A stretch of 64,000 nucleotides of DNA from Chionoecetes opilio. Its lineage: Eukaryota; Arthropoda; Malacostraca; Decapoda; Majidae. Location of the stretch: NCBI GenBank assembly GCA_016584305.1, contig JACEEZ010018548.1, forward strand, positions 93,501-157,500. The letters run 5' to 3'. Under the pieces are notes generated by a model that was not told the DNA's origin, ran no database searches, and saw only the letters and a program-made list of their open reading frames with translations. The first letter of the stretch is position 1. Each line of letters opens with the position of its first letter. The translations under genes and the position numbers were made by a program. Below are positions 47,851 through 59,704 of this stretch, piece after piece.

Positions 47851-48843
47851 CTTAAGTGATTATATATTTAATAATATATATTTAATAATATGTGATGTGA
47901 AATGTTGTCAAAAGGTTTAGAAAAATCACAAAATACGGTTACATGAAACGTTTTAGCAACTATTGCATTGTAAATGTTCCGACAAAGATGTTGACTTGCA
48001 AGTTTAGTCGAGAATTCGGGTCTAAATCCAAATTCGCACTCTTTTAACAACGAGTATTGGGAAAGGTAATTCAATACTCTAGTTATCCAAATCTTCTCAA
48101 AGTTTGTACTAAAAACGAACAGTACTGATACACGTCTGTCAATTTTAGGAGAGTGATTATCACCTTTAAAATCGGGACTACTCTGGCAATCTGAAGTTTA
48201 TGTGGAAATATACCATCTTTAAATGATTTGTTTATGAAGTCATTTAAGTAAGTGTGGTGAGATTTCATTACAACATTCTTTGATATTCTGTTGTGTTTAC
48301 TCCATCATGACTAGATAATGTTTTCTGCATAGTTTTTATTACATTTGTAATTTCATGTAAGTAAGGTAAGGTTGGTTGAAAATTGTACTGGATCAGGCAT
48401 GCAGTGTTAACAAAAAAATGGTGTTTTGTAAGTTTTGTTCCAGGCTACCGACAACATAACATAAATGGTTATTAAAAAGCTCTGCGATGGCAACATCATT
48501 TGATATTGGCTTATTGTGGCCAGTCATTAATGATGGGAATTGAGGTCTATTTATCTCCATTATTTCATTTATAATTTCCCAGGTCTTCTTTGTGTTCCCT
48601 CTATTCTCCATTTTTTATTTTGAAATAATTTAGTTTAACTGTTCTATTTAATGATGTTAGCATTTTCCTGTATTCTTTTAAAATCTTACCATATGTGATT
48701 GGCCATTTAGCATATAGATTTTGTAACTTGCTCCTTTGTTTAATATATTTAATATATTGCTGCAGTAATGTAAGGCAGTAAGGCTTTCCAATGTGCTTTG
48801 CTTTTATTTTGAATTTTTTCTCAAGAAAAAGTTTTTTATATAT

Positions 48844-49448
48844 TGTTACGAGGGCGAGAATGTCTCGATATTTAGGGGGAAATATTTGAGTGAGGGCGGT
48901 CCGCCTGTGGCAGTGTTAGTAGAAAAGAGTCGAGCGACTCCACCAAAACAGAGAGGCAGCCTGCGAAAAACAGAGAGGGATCCCGCGCGCCGTCCTCCCT
49001 AGCCTAAAAGTGTTCTGTGTTGCTTCCTTCGCCTTTGTAAGGCCCAGGATTTTCTCCCTCGAGTTAGTGACTGTGGTAAGAGACCATGACTGTATTGTGG
49101 CCTGTGTGTTAAGGCAGAGAGGCATTGAACAGTGAGAAAACTGTGGTGAGGTGTTCCCCGTTCGTCATGCCTGTGCCTATACTGACCTTGAATTTGTACT
49201 TACTAGCTACTTGAATATACGGCAGAAAAGGACCCTTGTGGTTGCCTAAGGCCTTCCCCCTAAGTGTGTGAGAATAGCCAGACGGTAGGAAAGCTACCTG
49301 GTAAGTCCTCAGTTTCCAGCACGAACCCGGTAAGCTTGTTACGCGTCCCATCTCTGTCTGGCACCTGCCTGCTTCATTGCTCTCCCGAGACCAGCCCGGA
49401 ACAGGTGTTAGAAGCCCAGCTGAGGACAATAGGGGCGGGGACGTGGCA
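48844..49448. mobile_element. 605-bp solo LTR
   Basis: Begins TGTTACGAGGGCG and ends GGGGACGTGGCA (TG...CA), flanked by a 4-bp duplication ATAT (48840-48843 and 49449-49452). It is GC-richer than the LINE that hosts it and has no coding frame. LTR retrotransposons leave solo LTRs by recombination between their two LTRs. The superfamily is not determined (gypsy or BEL/Pao likely from the 4-bp duplication and the TGTTACG start). Confidence 0.8.
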
Positions 49449-49540
49449 ATATGTTACCAAATTATCAATATAATTGTTAAAGATTTTCATGTTTGTTATA
49501 TATGTTACCAAATTATCAATATAATTGTTAAATATTTCAT
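49449..49540. repeat. 51-bp tandem duplication beside the solo LTR
   Basis: ATGTTACCAAATTATCAATA + TAATTGTTAAA occurs at 49451-49481 and again at 49502-49532. Confidence 0.85.
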
Positions 49541-50290
49541 TGTATAATGTCTGCATTGCTATTAAATTATTTCCTAATTGTATCTAGATAAGTCTAAATT
49601 TAAAATAATGTATTGCCTTATTGCTCATTTATATTTTCTTAATAGTTATCACAAAATTATAATATCTCCCCTTGATATTTTAAATTAACTAATCACAGGA
49701 AAGTGGTCACTGAATACCGTGTATATAATACCACCATTTATGTCGTAATTCATATTCTTTGTCCATAGGTGGTCAATGAGGGTAACTGAAGAATGTGTCA
49801 CTTTGGCAGGCTTAGTTATGGTGGGAAAGAACGAATAAGATAAATGTATTAGGTATGTCCTTAACGCGATTCTCACTCTTATTAAGCAAATCTATATTGA
49901 AGGCTCACATTATATGAACAGGTGTACTTACAGTGGACAATGACTCTAGAAAAAAACTCCAAAGATGAGTGAAAGTTATCAAAACTAGCATTCGGAGTTC
50001 TATAAACCATTCCAATAATAAAAGTTACATCCCTGATGTTACTTTAGGGAATAAAGTTTCTATGTGTGGTAATTATAAAAGTGAGACATTCTCCATTATA
50101 AAACCCTGAAATGTTTGCATAGGTAATCGTCACACCACCCCCTGCAGTGTTGTTGTTGTTAAAAAATGTGTTATATTAATCCTGAAGATATACATTACAT
50201 CCAAAATCCAATCCAATAACATCAAAACTAATATTTATTGTATCCAAACACTGAATAGTGTGAGGAACTGCCTCTGAACTATACCTGCCT

Positions 50291-50900
50291 CGTTACGGTA
50301 ACGGTCATTTCACTTTCACCAGCAGGCCTGCTTCGGGGCTTTAAGTGCTCGTTGGCTATTACCACGTCAACACTCTCACCCCCGTGTCCAGGGGGAAGGG
50401 AGGTAGTCTAGCCAAGGTGACGCCAGGGCAGGGCTTCGCTGTGACAGACAGACAGCATTAGCTCCCTACGCTGACAACACCTCTTCGCCTGCTGCTCTTC
50501 TAAACCCTTGAAGGCCTTCTGAAGACGTGAGCTCTCTTCTAGACGGACCTTCACTGTCCCGACTACCATTCAACACTCCCCGCTGCCTCAAATGGTGACT
50601 ACGGAGCTGAAGATTGTTACTGCAATTCTCCTCTCTCCAGGTTGCAGTATAGGGAGTCCTTAGGGTGACATTACACCTGCTCTGATATTATCGTTGAAGT
50701 TTGTTGTTTGGTTCATGTTACTTGGCGGCTAGCCAGTTATTCATTTTATTTGTTGTGTAAATATATTCGGGGTAATCATACTCCTTGACTTTTCTTCCCC
50801 ACATTTCTCAAGATTGGTAATATTAATTGATAACCACGTCGGTCCTGAAATACTTGGCGACCTCGCCAGGATTCTTTATTTAAACTATAATGGACCCATA
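50291..50900. other. Possible LTR or retroelement leader fragment
   Basis: GC-richer block starting CGTTACGGTAACGG and ending near CTTGGCGACCTCGCCAGGA. A TGGCGACC..GCCAGGA string often follows the 5' LTR of gypsy elements. Neither end could be fixed and no target duplication was found. Confidence 0.3.
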
Positions 50901-51231
50901 TACTTACTCTACTTGAGGTAACGATAGATTGGAAATCTTCAAGCCTCATATACTTGGGTAGTGATGTTGATTTTTCGATGTGAACAGTATTTTTGATGAT
51001 ACAGCCATTTTAAGTGTAGAAAAATTTGTGCGCCCTAAAACGACTAGCGCCATGTTGTGACGTCAACGACTCTTCATCTACAGAGCAGTAACACAACTGT
51101 CAAGCGGCTGCTCTACAGTTAGTTAGTTAAGTTTACTTACATCTCTTACAAAAAAAAACTTATAGTAGCCTTACATAATACCTTAAGTTAAACTTACATT
51201 ACATACTTATACTAATCTTATATTTATACAT

Positions 51232-52690
51232 TTATAAGAGATGAGCGGGCACCAACCCGCCGCTGGAGTCACAAGCGACTTCCTGTGAGTGAGGCTCGTC
51301 ACCTCGCTCCATGTTCCGCTGTGTAGTGCGTGGTGCCATCAGCGGGGGTGAAGGGGCGCTGCGCGCCACTACCAACAGCCGAGGAAGGTCTTCTAGTGCC
51401 CGCCGGAGCACCAGGGCTGCCCTATCCTCGTCGTCCTCTGGGCCGCCGATCTGCTGCCTCAGCTGAGCCCTGGCTGGGCAGGACAGCAGGTAGTGCCTTA
51501 GTGGATGCCGGGCGAGGTGGCCACAGTGGTCACACTGCCGACTCTCAAAGTCGTCCCTCAGCTCCTCCAGGGTGCGATAGCCAAGCCGGAGTCGGTGTAG
51601 CTTGATCTCGTCTGCCCTGGAAAGCTGCCGGGCGGGAAGCAGTGGGCGGTAGGCGGTGGCTTTGGCGTACAAGGCCGCCTGCCGCGATGACGCCTTTATC
51701 TCCCGGTGTTGCTGCTCTATGCTGTTGGCGGCAGCACGTCTGGCCATTGTCTTGGCCTGCTGCATGCTGGGCAGAACGACGGCGGTGACTGTAGGCCACC
51801 TGGTGACTGCGCGGGCCGCCTCATCAGCAGCCTCGTTCCCTCGCACCCCAACGTGGCTGGGCACCCAGTTGAACCGCACGTGACGCCCCTGTGCGACGAT
51901 TCTTTGGGAAAGGCCCAGGATAGTGGTGGTGAGCCGCACGTTGTCCGCTGGTGGGTTCAGCTACTTCAGGACCTGTAAGGCAGACCTGGAGTCAGAGTGG
52001 ACGACCACCATCTCCTCCAGACGGTGGCGGTCGTGCTCCAGGGCGTGCTGGATTGCCACCAGCTCCGTCTGCAGGGTAGAGCAGTTGTCTGGCGTCCTCC
52101 AGGACAGCACCTCCTGGTCTGTGACCGCCGCCGCGCCCGTCGTGCCTCTCTCAAGGGCGACTGAGCCGTCCGTGTAGTAGACGGCGCTGCGTGGGACGTT
52201 GGCCTTTGCAATCCCCCTCAGTGCGTGCTGCCGCAGCTCTGCCCGGGTGCACAGCGCCTTATTGGCCGGCAGGGCGGTGATGACGACTTCCACTGTCGGG
52301 GCTTGCCACGGAGGGGGAGCGACGTAGTAGTCGGCAGGACGATCGGTTCCTTCCTGCAGTAGCTGGTCGAGGTCGAGCAGGTGGTTGGCGGCTTCGGTCA
52401 CCCTCAGTACCCAGGTGTTGCCAGCTGACAGGTCATGCCCTTGAGGCAAGACCGTGCTCAGTGTTGTCCATGCTGCAGACTTTCTCACCTGGTGGAGGAT
52501 CTTGGCCACCCGGCAGGCCACAATCTGCTGAGTCCTGGTGGTCAGGGGCACCAGCCGCGCCTCGCTCTGCATGACGCAGCCGCTGGTCCAGCGTGGCGCC
52601 CCCAGCATGGTCATCATGGCCTGGTTTTGGATGACCTCGATCCCCTTCTGTTGGGTTGGGGACAGCGCGATGAGCACCGGCGCGCTCTAC
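51232..52690 (-). pseudogene. LINE ORF2 C-terminus with RNase H domain, one in-frame stop
   Basis: A single minus-strand frame from 52677 to 51232, broken only by TAG at plus 51961-51963. It contains RT thumb-like sequence (VIQNQAMMTMLGAPRW), then an RNase H domain: YYTDGS (first Asp), TLQTELVAIQHAL (Glu), VVHSDSRSALQVLK (second Asp) and GNEAADEAARAV (final Asp). A Cys/His finger CDHCGHLARHPLRHYLLSCP follows. This layout belongs to RNase H-bearing LINEs of the I/Jockey group. The codon TAG sits where the frame reads LQVLK, then continues with LNPPADNV, so a point mutation is likely. The upstream RT core is missing (5' truncated). Confidence 0.8.
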
Positions 52691-53121
52691 AGTAACATTA
52701 AATTGCGTTACCCATTCTACCGCAAGATGGCCAGTAATCCTCCTTCAAGTTTTGTGGTGGTTTTCAATGTGTTTGTGAATATGTAAGTTGTAGTTTATTA
52801 AGAAGAAGTGAATAGACAGGGACAAGTGGCCCATGTCGTCAGGCAAGTGAAGACTTTTGGCATCGCAATTCTTACAGGGAGCTCAAATGAACCTACAATG
52901 ACATGTAGCGAACAGCTAGACAGATAGACGGACTCATAAAAGAACAGGTAGAATGAGAGCGCCTTCCACGCACGCACACACACACACACACACACACACA
53001 GCTGATAAAGTTTTCATGTGATCACTGATCACTGAATCTTCCACACGCGCGCACACACACATACTGGTAAAGACTACATAGTAATTATAGCGCCTTCCCC
53101 ACCCACACACACACACACACA

Positions 53122-53392
53122 CACAAAACCCCGCGCGATGGTCAGGTTGATAACGTTCTGGTATCTCACTCTGTGGGTAGGCGGTTCGAATCCTCGCGCT
53201 CCTGGGGATTTTTCACTTGACAAATTCGGGCGGTTACTGTCCCCCGGGGATGGGGGTGTATGGTGTGTGAGGTCCCAGCATTGCCCAAAGATCGGTAATA
53301 ATGAGCTCCAAGCTCGCACTGAGAGGGTGAAACTGGCGATCGCGAGCCAGCTCGCGTGGACAAGGGACAAGACCAAGGGTGAATGAGTGAAT

Positions 53393-53394
<2 letters not shown>
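53122..53394 (+). mobile_element. tRNA-derived SINE
   Basis: The head has an A-box-like GATGGTCAGGTTGATAACG and a canonical B box GGTTCGAATCC at about 53182-53192, spaced as in a tRNA-like Pol III promoter. A body follows (TTTTTCACTTGACAAATTCGGG, GGGGATGGGGGTGTATGG), then a tail GTGAATGAGTGAATGACAC leading into (CA)n. It is not a functional tRNA, since the acceptor stem does not close. SINEs move with the help of LINE proteins. Confidence 0.6.

Positions 53395-53482
<88 letters not shown>
53395..53482. repeat. (CA)n tract after the SINE tail
   Basis: About 88 bp of pure CA. Shorter (CA)n tracts are at 52976-53000, 53045-53060 and 53103-53125. Confidence 0.95.
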
Positions 53483-53485
<3 letters not shown>

Positions 53486-53488
<3 letters not shown>

Positions 53489-54060
53489 AGTCGGTATATT
53501 TGTAGAGACTTATTTGGACTGAGTTAAATATGTACGTCCAGTTTTGTACACATTTTATTTATAAGTCCATTAAGGAGCATAGAATATTTACAACCAGTAA
53601 GTTAATGTCTTGAACACAACCAGGGAGTGCCACGGAGCTCATGGGATTAGTTGTTGTAGTGAGTGTGTCCCGAGGCCTTCTCCTTCGTTCTCCCGGCTTC
53701 CGACCGCTCCTTCCTCCTGTTTCTAACTGGCGTTGACATTTATGAAAAGCTGATACCTATACATTTGGACTGTGACCTACTTGCTCGAGCTATCATAGTG
53801 CACGCTGTCACTGGTTCTCACGATGGACCATGGCAGTAAAGATATACATATAATTATATATATACATTACATTTTATAATTTTATGTATAAAATGTTCCT
53901 AAAAATACACTGGTTCATTTGATGTTAAGTACATAAAAATATCCTGTATGGAAGTTATAATACGTGTTACACTTGTTTGATAATAGTTGCAATTCAATAG
54001 GAATAGTTATGCAAGTTTATATATATGTTAGAAGTGATAACTGACTGACATTGCTCGGGA
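53486..54060. repeat. Dispersed repeat copy 2 (shared with 26.07-26.76 kb)
   Basis: Starts TATAAGTCGGTATATTTGTA directly after the (CA)n tract and ends near TAACTGACTGACA, the same order and orientation as copy 1. It lies downstream of the minus-strand gypsy pol, so it might be part of that element's 3' region or LTR; the matching 5' copy is outside the window. Confidence 0.65.
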
Positions 54061-56357
54061 CGCTATATAATTTGTCCTCAAATTAGGCACATAAGAGTTA
54101 GCTAGGGAATAACAAAATGGTAAAAGAAACTGTACACCTAACTAAAGGCTAAATATATATAAAACATAAACTCTAAACTTCCCAAAGCTTAATTCCTATC
54201 GCTAAAAGTGAGTAAAATCTGAGCTAAATACACAGAAAAGTTTTCACGAAGAATTCGGCGGGACCAGAGATGGAAGGATGGGCCGCTTGAATTCCAAGTA
54301 ACATGAGGATATTGTTACAAATGCTAATGTGGAAAACAATGGATTACATGATGTTCAACATCAAAGAAAATGACATGGCCGAGTAAAAGTATATATATGT
54401 GTCAGTACTAGCGTGGGTAAATCCACAAAGTGCAAATATCACTGTTAATAATTTTCATGTGTTAAGTGTGTCAAGTGTACGTGTACCATAAACGGGAGCT
54501 AACAAGCTCAACTGTCAGCGAAAGTAGATGTACAAATTACAGGGAAAAAAAGAAAACAATTACATTTTAAGTAATGAAATCGTAACCTTAAATCGTCAAG
54601 TAATCGTTAAAAAAACTGAATGTGTCAAGTAACGACGAAGGCTCGTCTGACTGTAGAGCTGCTGCTGTGTTTGCATTGTGTGTGGGCAAATCCAAGTTTT
54701 CCAAAAAAGAAATCATACATAAATGATAATAACTCAATGCTATTGTAGAAACTATTTTGACATCAGCGAGTGTAAAAACTGACTGTCAGAAAAATTAAAT
54801 GAAGTTTACACATTTGAATGAACTTCAGAAAAGATGGTGATGTATAACAGGTAGAGTGATGAGCACTCTTGTATTGAACTTGTAAAAATCATGTGTTAAA
54901 GAAGCATGATTAACCATTAAAATATGGATTATGAATGAGGACAGGAAACTGTCACTCAGGTGAATAAATATTTAGATTTGGTGTTCTCCACGGGAGTGAT
55001 AAAGTAAACTGTACACCAAAATTAAAGTTTCCATGGGAGTGGAATAGGAAAAGCTTCCGATTGGAGGTAAATCTTATCAAGGGAAATGCACAGGTATAAG
55101 GTAAAGCATTTCGAGCTGTAAAAGGATAAGGTGGGCATATTTGGAATGACGTGGAATAATACATTAATCCTCATTAGGGCAAATTTTACACGCAACAACT
55201 GAAACTTTTAAATTGGAAAAAGAAAAACTGGGCACAGATTGATATGATATTTAACGTATCTGCCATGAAAGGAGGCAAAGTGTCTGATACATGCATGGAG
55301 TTCTCAGAGATCAGCAAAGATGTTGATGGTAAAAATATATTGAACAGCGAACCACGTAAAATTTCTAGATAGGGTATAACTTTCCAAATATGTTGATAGG
55401 GCCATGTGGAAGCAAAGGAAACGATTTATTAAACCTTACTGAGAGGAAGAAAATTTCAGCTGTGAGTAATAAAATTATATTCGTCAATGGTGAACAATTT
55501 TAAGAGAGATAAGTTTATCTGCGATCAATCAATGTTTTCTGAGGTCTGTATTAAGACAAGTAGTCATTCGTAGTTTCTCTGCGAGTTTGAATTTGTTAGT
55601 TAGTAATGATAAATGGTTAGTTAGTTGTACATAGGTAATACATGTGAGCGTCATGTGTGTAAATAGTTCTAGAGGAACTGCTTGTCATGCATATAGTACC
55701 TAGATTAGTATGTTAGTAAGTACACAATCCTATCATTCAAATAGTGATCGTGGTACAACAGGAAGGACGTAAGTAATTCATTCCTGTAGTGAATGTAATT
55801 CACGTATGCATTTAATACGTAAGGAATGCATTCCCGTAAAAACATGTACCTGTGTAACAATAAGTGCGTTAGTATTTCATGCAAGGAAATAGTGAATTTC
55901 AACATTAAGTGCGTAAAAATGCCATTAATTGAGGAATGTAAGTAAATTATGTCATGCAACAGAAGTGCGTAATGTAAAATGTGATAATGCAACTATAAGT
56001 GCAGCTTTAACTCTTACATAATAGTATTCTAATGTGAATAGTTATACATAGTTTATCAAGTTTCTGTCATCAATTAGAGTTTCTATCGTGCAAGAGCTAC
56101 AAGGTAAAAATGGAAACTATATCAGTTTCTACTAGTAGTTGGTCACAATAATATGTAGTTAAACCCCCCAAAAATCGTAAAAACACAAATGGAACGTATT
56201 TTCAAGAGTGTATATAACATTGGCTTAGTGTGTTGTGTAGACATCTTCTAAAAAGAGAACAACACACATTAAAATTCAGAATACATGGTAATTGTAAAAT
56301 AATCAGGTGAACTGATATAAAATGTAGTGATATGGAATGGTATGGAATGGTATGACA
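54061..56357. other. AT-rich non-coding stretch downstream of gypsy pol
   Basis: No frame of note. Imperfect GTAAGTAATTCATTCCTGTAG / GTAATTCACGTATGCATTTAA / GTAAGGAATGCATTCCCGTAA-like units repeat irregularly at 55740-55990. This may hold the 3' UTR and LTR of the gypsy element (minus orientation). Ends not found. Confidence 0.4.
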
Positions 56358-57460
56358 CTACTGTTTTTGCGTGTGTGACCGCAATTTGTGACGGTAATCA
56401 TTTGTAGCTGTGAGTGTGTCATCAGTAACTACAGGTGTGTCCTGTGTTTTAGTATTTGGGCATGGTAATTCTTCACCTGTATCTAATCCTGTAGCTACTC
56501 GTTTAACCTGGTCAATATGAACTGTCTTTGCATGGTATTTATAAATATGCTGTATAGTTATTTTGTGTCCATGCTCAATGGCAATGACACTATAAGGTCC
56601 TTTAAATGTAGAATCTAACTTTGATGTTAATTACTGCACCTGAAAGTATACTACATCGCCTATAGCAATTGGCTTTTCTGCTGTGTATGGGCGTTGGTAT
56701 CTAATCATGGCCTTTCTGGACAAATCAATAGCGTCTGTGACACGCTTGTATATTTTCTGAAAATCTGCCACTCTAACTGTAACGTAGTCATCAAAATTAT
56801 ATATTGGCTGTGGACTCTGCTTTAGGAGAGTGTAAGGTAGTCTTTTGTCTTGCCCAAATACAATGAAACGTGGTGTTTCACATGTAGACTTGTGTAAAGA
56901 AGAGTTAAGTGTGGCAGACACTTGTGGCATCCATTCATCCCAGTGAGAACTGTAAGGTTGAGCTAATGACTTCAGGAGTTGAATAATCTTCCTATTTTGT
57001 CTTTCTACCATGCCGTTGCTGCTAGGGTGATAGCTAGTTATGTTACATTTGTTTATGTTGAAAAGTTTCCAAATTTCAGTGAGAATTTGATTGTTAAACT
57101 CGGTACCATTGTCCGAGAGCAATGTGGATGGTGTATTGAATTTAAAGAAAACTTCATCCGTAAGTGCTTTAGCAACTGTTAGAGCCGTTTTGTCTTTCAG
57201 TGGTAACAAAATTGAAAATCTAGAAAAATAATTAATGGCTACTAACAAGTATTGAGAACCAGATTCTGTTAGTGGGAGTTTTAGCAAGTCAATGGCTATT
57301 GTCTCCCAAGGTCCTTTAGGTGTAGGATAAGGTAGCATAGGGGCAAGTTTTCCAACTGAACCCTTTGTTTCAGCGCATGACTGACATTTATCTATGTGTG
57401 CAAAAATATCACGGCGCATGTAAGGCCAAAATATTCTAAACGTGCTTGGTACAAACATCT
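56358..57460 (-). pseudogene. Gypsy integrase catalytic core and C-terminus
   Basis: Starts inside the HHCC zinc domain (HIDKCQSC supplies the two Cys). The D,D,E core follows: ETIAIDLLKLP (Asp), LLSDNGTEFNN (Asp) and NGMVERQNRKI (Glu), with correct spacing. Integrase joins retroelement DNA to the host chromosome. A TAA at about plus 56632-56634 comes after DVVYFQVQ. The same frame continues for about 90 codons, including TFKGPYSVIAIEHG, a GPY/F motif typical of this C-terminus, to TAG at 56358-56360. So the stop is premature and about 90 residues are cut off. Confidence 0.85.
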
Positions 57461-58260
57461 ATCTTTCCCAGGGTGACCTGCAAGGCTAGCATCATGAAAA
57501 AGGGAAATAAATCTTGGTATAAGTGTCGAAGGTACGACCAGCTGTGTAACCTGGCGTTTAGGTTCCTGTCTTGTCGTGAGATATGTATCTCGCACCAAAA
57601 GGTGCAGCCTAAACTCAGGAAGTGGGACAGGTAATTTTGGTAATTGTGTATCATCTCCTAACTCCAAGTAGTAAATGATGGGAGCACAGAAGGAATCATT
57701 TCGCTGTTCCTCCTCAATGTTGGGAATAGCGATTTGGGTGTCATGTTTTGGTTGTTCAGGTGTTGCGGTTACAAGTGCACTTTTCCGTGATAATGAATCA
57801 GCCACAAAATTTACCTTGCCTGGCAGATACTTAAAGTTTGGGTGGAAGTCTAGGATTGTCAGGCGCCAACATGCTACTTTGCCTGACAGTTCCTTTGAAT
57901 TGAATAATTCTACTACAGGTGCATGGTCTGTTTTAACAAGAATGTTGTACCCATAAATTACAGATTGGAAATGCTTTAAAGACCATACGACCGCCAGAGC
58001 TTCTTTATGGGTGGTTGAATAGTTACGCTCTGCGGGATTGAGAGTTCTGCTGGCATAAACTAACGCACGCCATTTACCTCTATCATCCTTCTGCATCAGA
58101 ACAGCACCAAGGCCTACATCTGATGCATCAGTGAAGAGTGTAAACTGACGTGTATAGTCTGGGTAAGCAAGGATTGGGGCATCACACAACACTGCCTTTA
58201 ATTTAGAAATTGCTTGCTCTTGTGGAGCTTCCCATGAAAATTCTACATCTTTCTTTAAAG
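57440..58260 (-). pseudogene. Gypsy RNase H and integrase zinc-binding start
   Basis: Begins LKKDVEFSWEAPQEQAISKL. Then APILAYPDYTRQFTLFTDAS (first catalytic Asp of RNase H), NYSTTHKEALAVVWSL (Glu) and VKTDHAPVVELF (Asp) are all present. The integrase HHCC domain begins with SLFHDASLAGHPGKDRC (the two His). A frameshift near 57440 moves the rest to the next frame. At 58260 the frame is cut by the inserted TA-flanked element. Confidence 0.85.
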
Positions 58261-58534
58261 TAATCGTCCAGACCATTTCATCATTATCATGATTTAATGC
58301 AATCAAATTATAGCCACTAGCGAGTATATCAACAATATGTTGTCACTTTTTGCATCCAGTCAGCCGTTTTTAAATAATCCGCAATCAAAATCTGTAAATT
58401 CCCCGAGCTCTCAAAACGCTCCTCAAGGCTTGCAGACGACGCAGCACGGCTCGGTGACGTCACAGCAGGAAGCCTCCACTTCCCGCGCTGATAACCATCA
58501 CTACAACCTTATAGTCAGGAGGAAGAAAGGAGGA

Positions 58535-58675
<141 letters not shown>

Positions 58676-58773
58676 GAGGAAGAGAGAGAGAGAGGAGGAA
58701 GAAGGAAAGAAGAGAGAGAGAGAGAAGGAAGAAGGGAAGAGAGAGACAGTGGGTTAGATTTGCCATGTTGGGA

Positions 58774-58774
<1 letters not shown>

Positions 58775-58842
<68 letters not shown>
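58775..58842. repeat. (AC)n tract
   Basis: Pure AC repeats with one AT change at about 58811. Confidence 0.95.
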
Positions 58843-58844
<2 letters not shown>

Positions 58845-59027
58845 CTCTCCTTTGCTATTATCTCTTCATCACACTGTCTCTCACAACGTAGTACCTTGTC
58901 TCTTCTAGCAGTAATCCTTCCCTTAGTTATATAATCTGTCCATACTGTCTATATCTGTCCTATAACACGTAATAATACCGTCAATACTACGCTGCGTGGC
59001 AAGGCGGTGGTGTGGCTGGGTGGCTTC

Positions 59028-59133
59028 TACTACTAACTACTACTACTACTAAGCAACTACTACTACTATTACTACTACTACACTACTACTACTACTACTA
59101 TTACCACTATTACCACCACTACCACCACTACTA

Positions 59134-59174
<41 letters not shown>

Positions 59175-59389
59175 TTACCACTATTACCACCACTACCACC
59201 ACTTCTATACTACTACTACTACTACTAAGCAACCACTATACTACTATTACTACTAATACACTACTACTACTACTACTATTACCACTATTACCACCATTAC
59301 CACCACTACTATACTACTACTACTACTACTACTACTACACTACTACTACTACTACTATTACCATTATTACCACCACTACCACCACTACT

Positions 59390-59423
<34 letters not shown>

Positions 59424-59472
59424 TACTACTACTACTATTACCACTATTACCACCACTATACCACCACTACTA

Positions 59473-59558
<86 letters not shown>

Positions 59559-59561
59559 TAC
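59028..59561. repeat. (ACT)n with a higher-order repeat
   Basis: ACT triplets are punctuated by a recurring block ATTACCACTATTACCACCACTACCACCACTATA (written here in pieces: ATTACCACTATTACC + ACCACTACC + ACCACT). The block appears about six times, roughly every 65-100 bp, and the last 90 bp are pure ACT. It is a satellite-like hierarchy within a microsatellite. Confidence 0.9.
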
Positions 59562-59704
59562 ACAGGCAGAAGACTTTTGTTTACATTTGAGTTCCTCCTG
59601 TGACGTCATCAATAATATTCGTAGCCCTGTTAGGCGGAAGAAAAAAAAATTCGCGCGCTTTTTATAAAAGTCGTGTTTTTACGGAAATAAGGCCTGGAAA
59701 TCAA

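Larger units (their letters stand above)
47868..50290 (-). mobile_element. LINE endonuclease and N-terminal RT half (minus), interrupted by a solo LTR
   Basis: Minus-strand order: endonuclease blocks (IGMVYRTPN near 50030; VTLIDHLWTKN and SDHFPVIS at 49876-49685), linker (KKTWEIINEIM, 48611-48393), RT fingers (FKDGIFPHKLQIARVVPI, 48268-48083), and RT motif A (VFCDFSKPFDNISHHILL, 48074-47868; FDNISHHIL is the catalytic-Asp region). The endonuclease is of the APE type used by Jockey/CR1 LINEs to nick target DNA. Several frameshifts and stops are present. It belongs to the same broad family as the plus-strand half at 47.1-47.85 kb. Confidence 0.75.

Noticed and set aside
53150..53200. Functional tRNA gene
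   Set aside because: B box is canonical, but acceptor and anticodon stems do not pair; the GAATGA tail and (CA)n fit a SINE instead.
53500..56358. Envelope gene of the gypsy element
   Set aside because: No open frame with signal peptide, membrane segment or Cys pattern on the minus strand in this interval.
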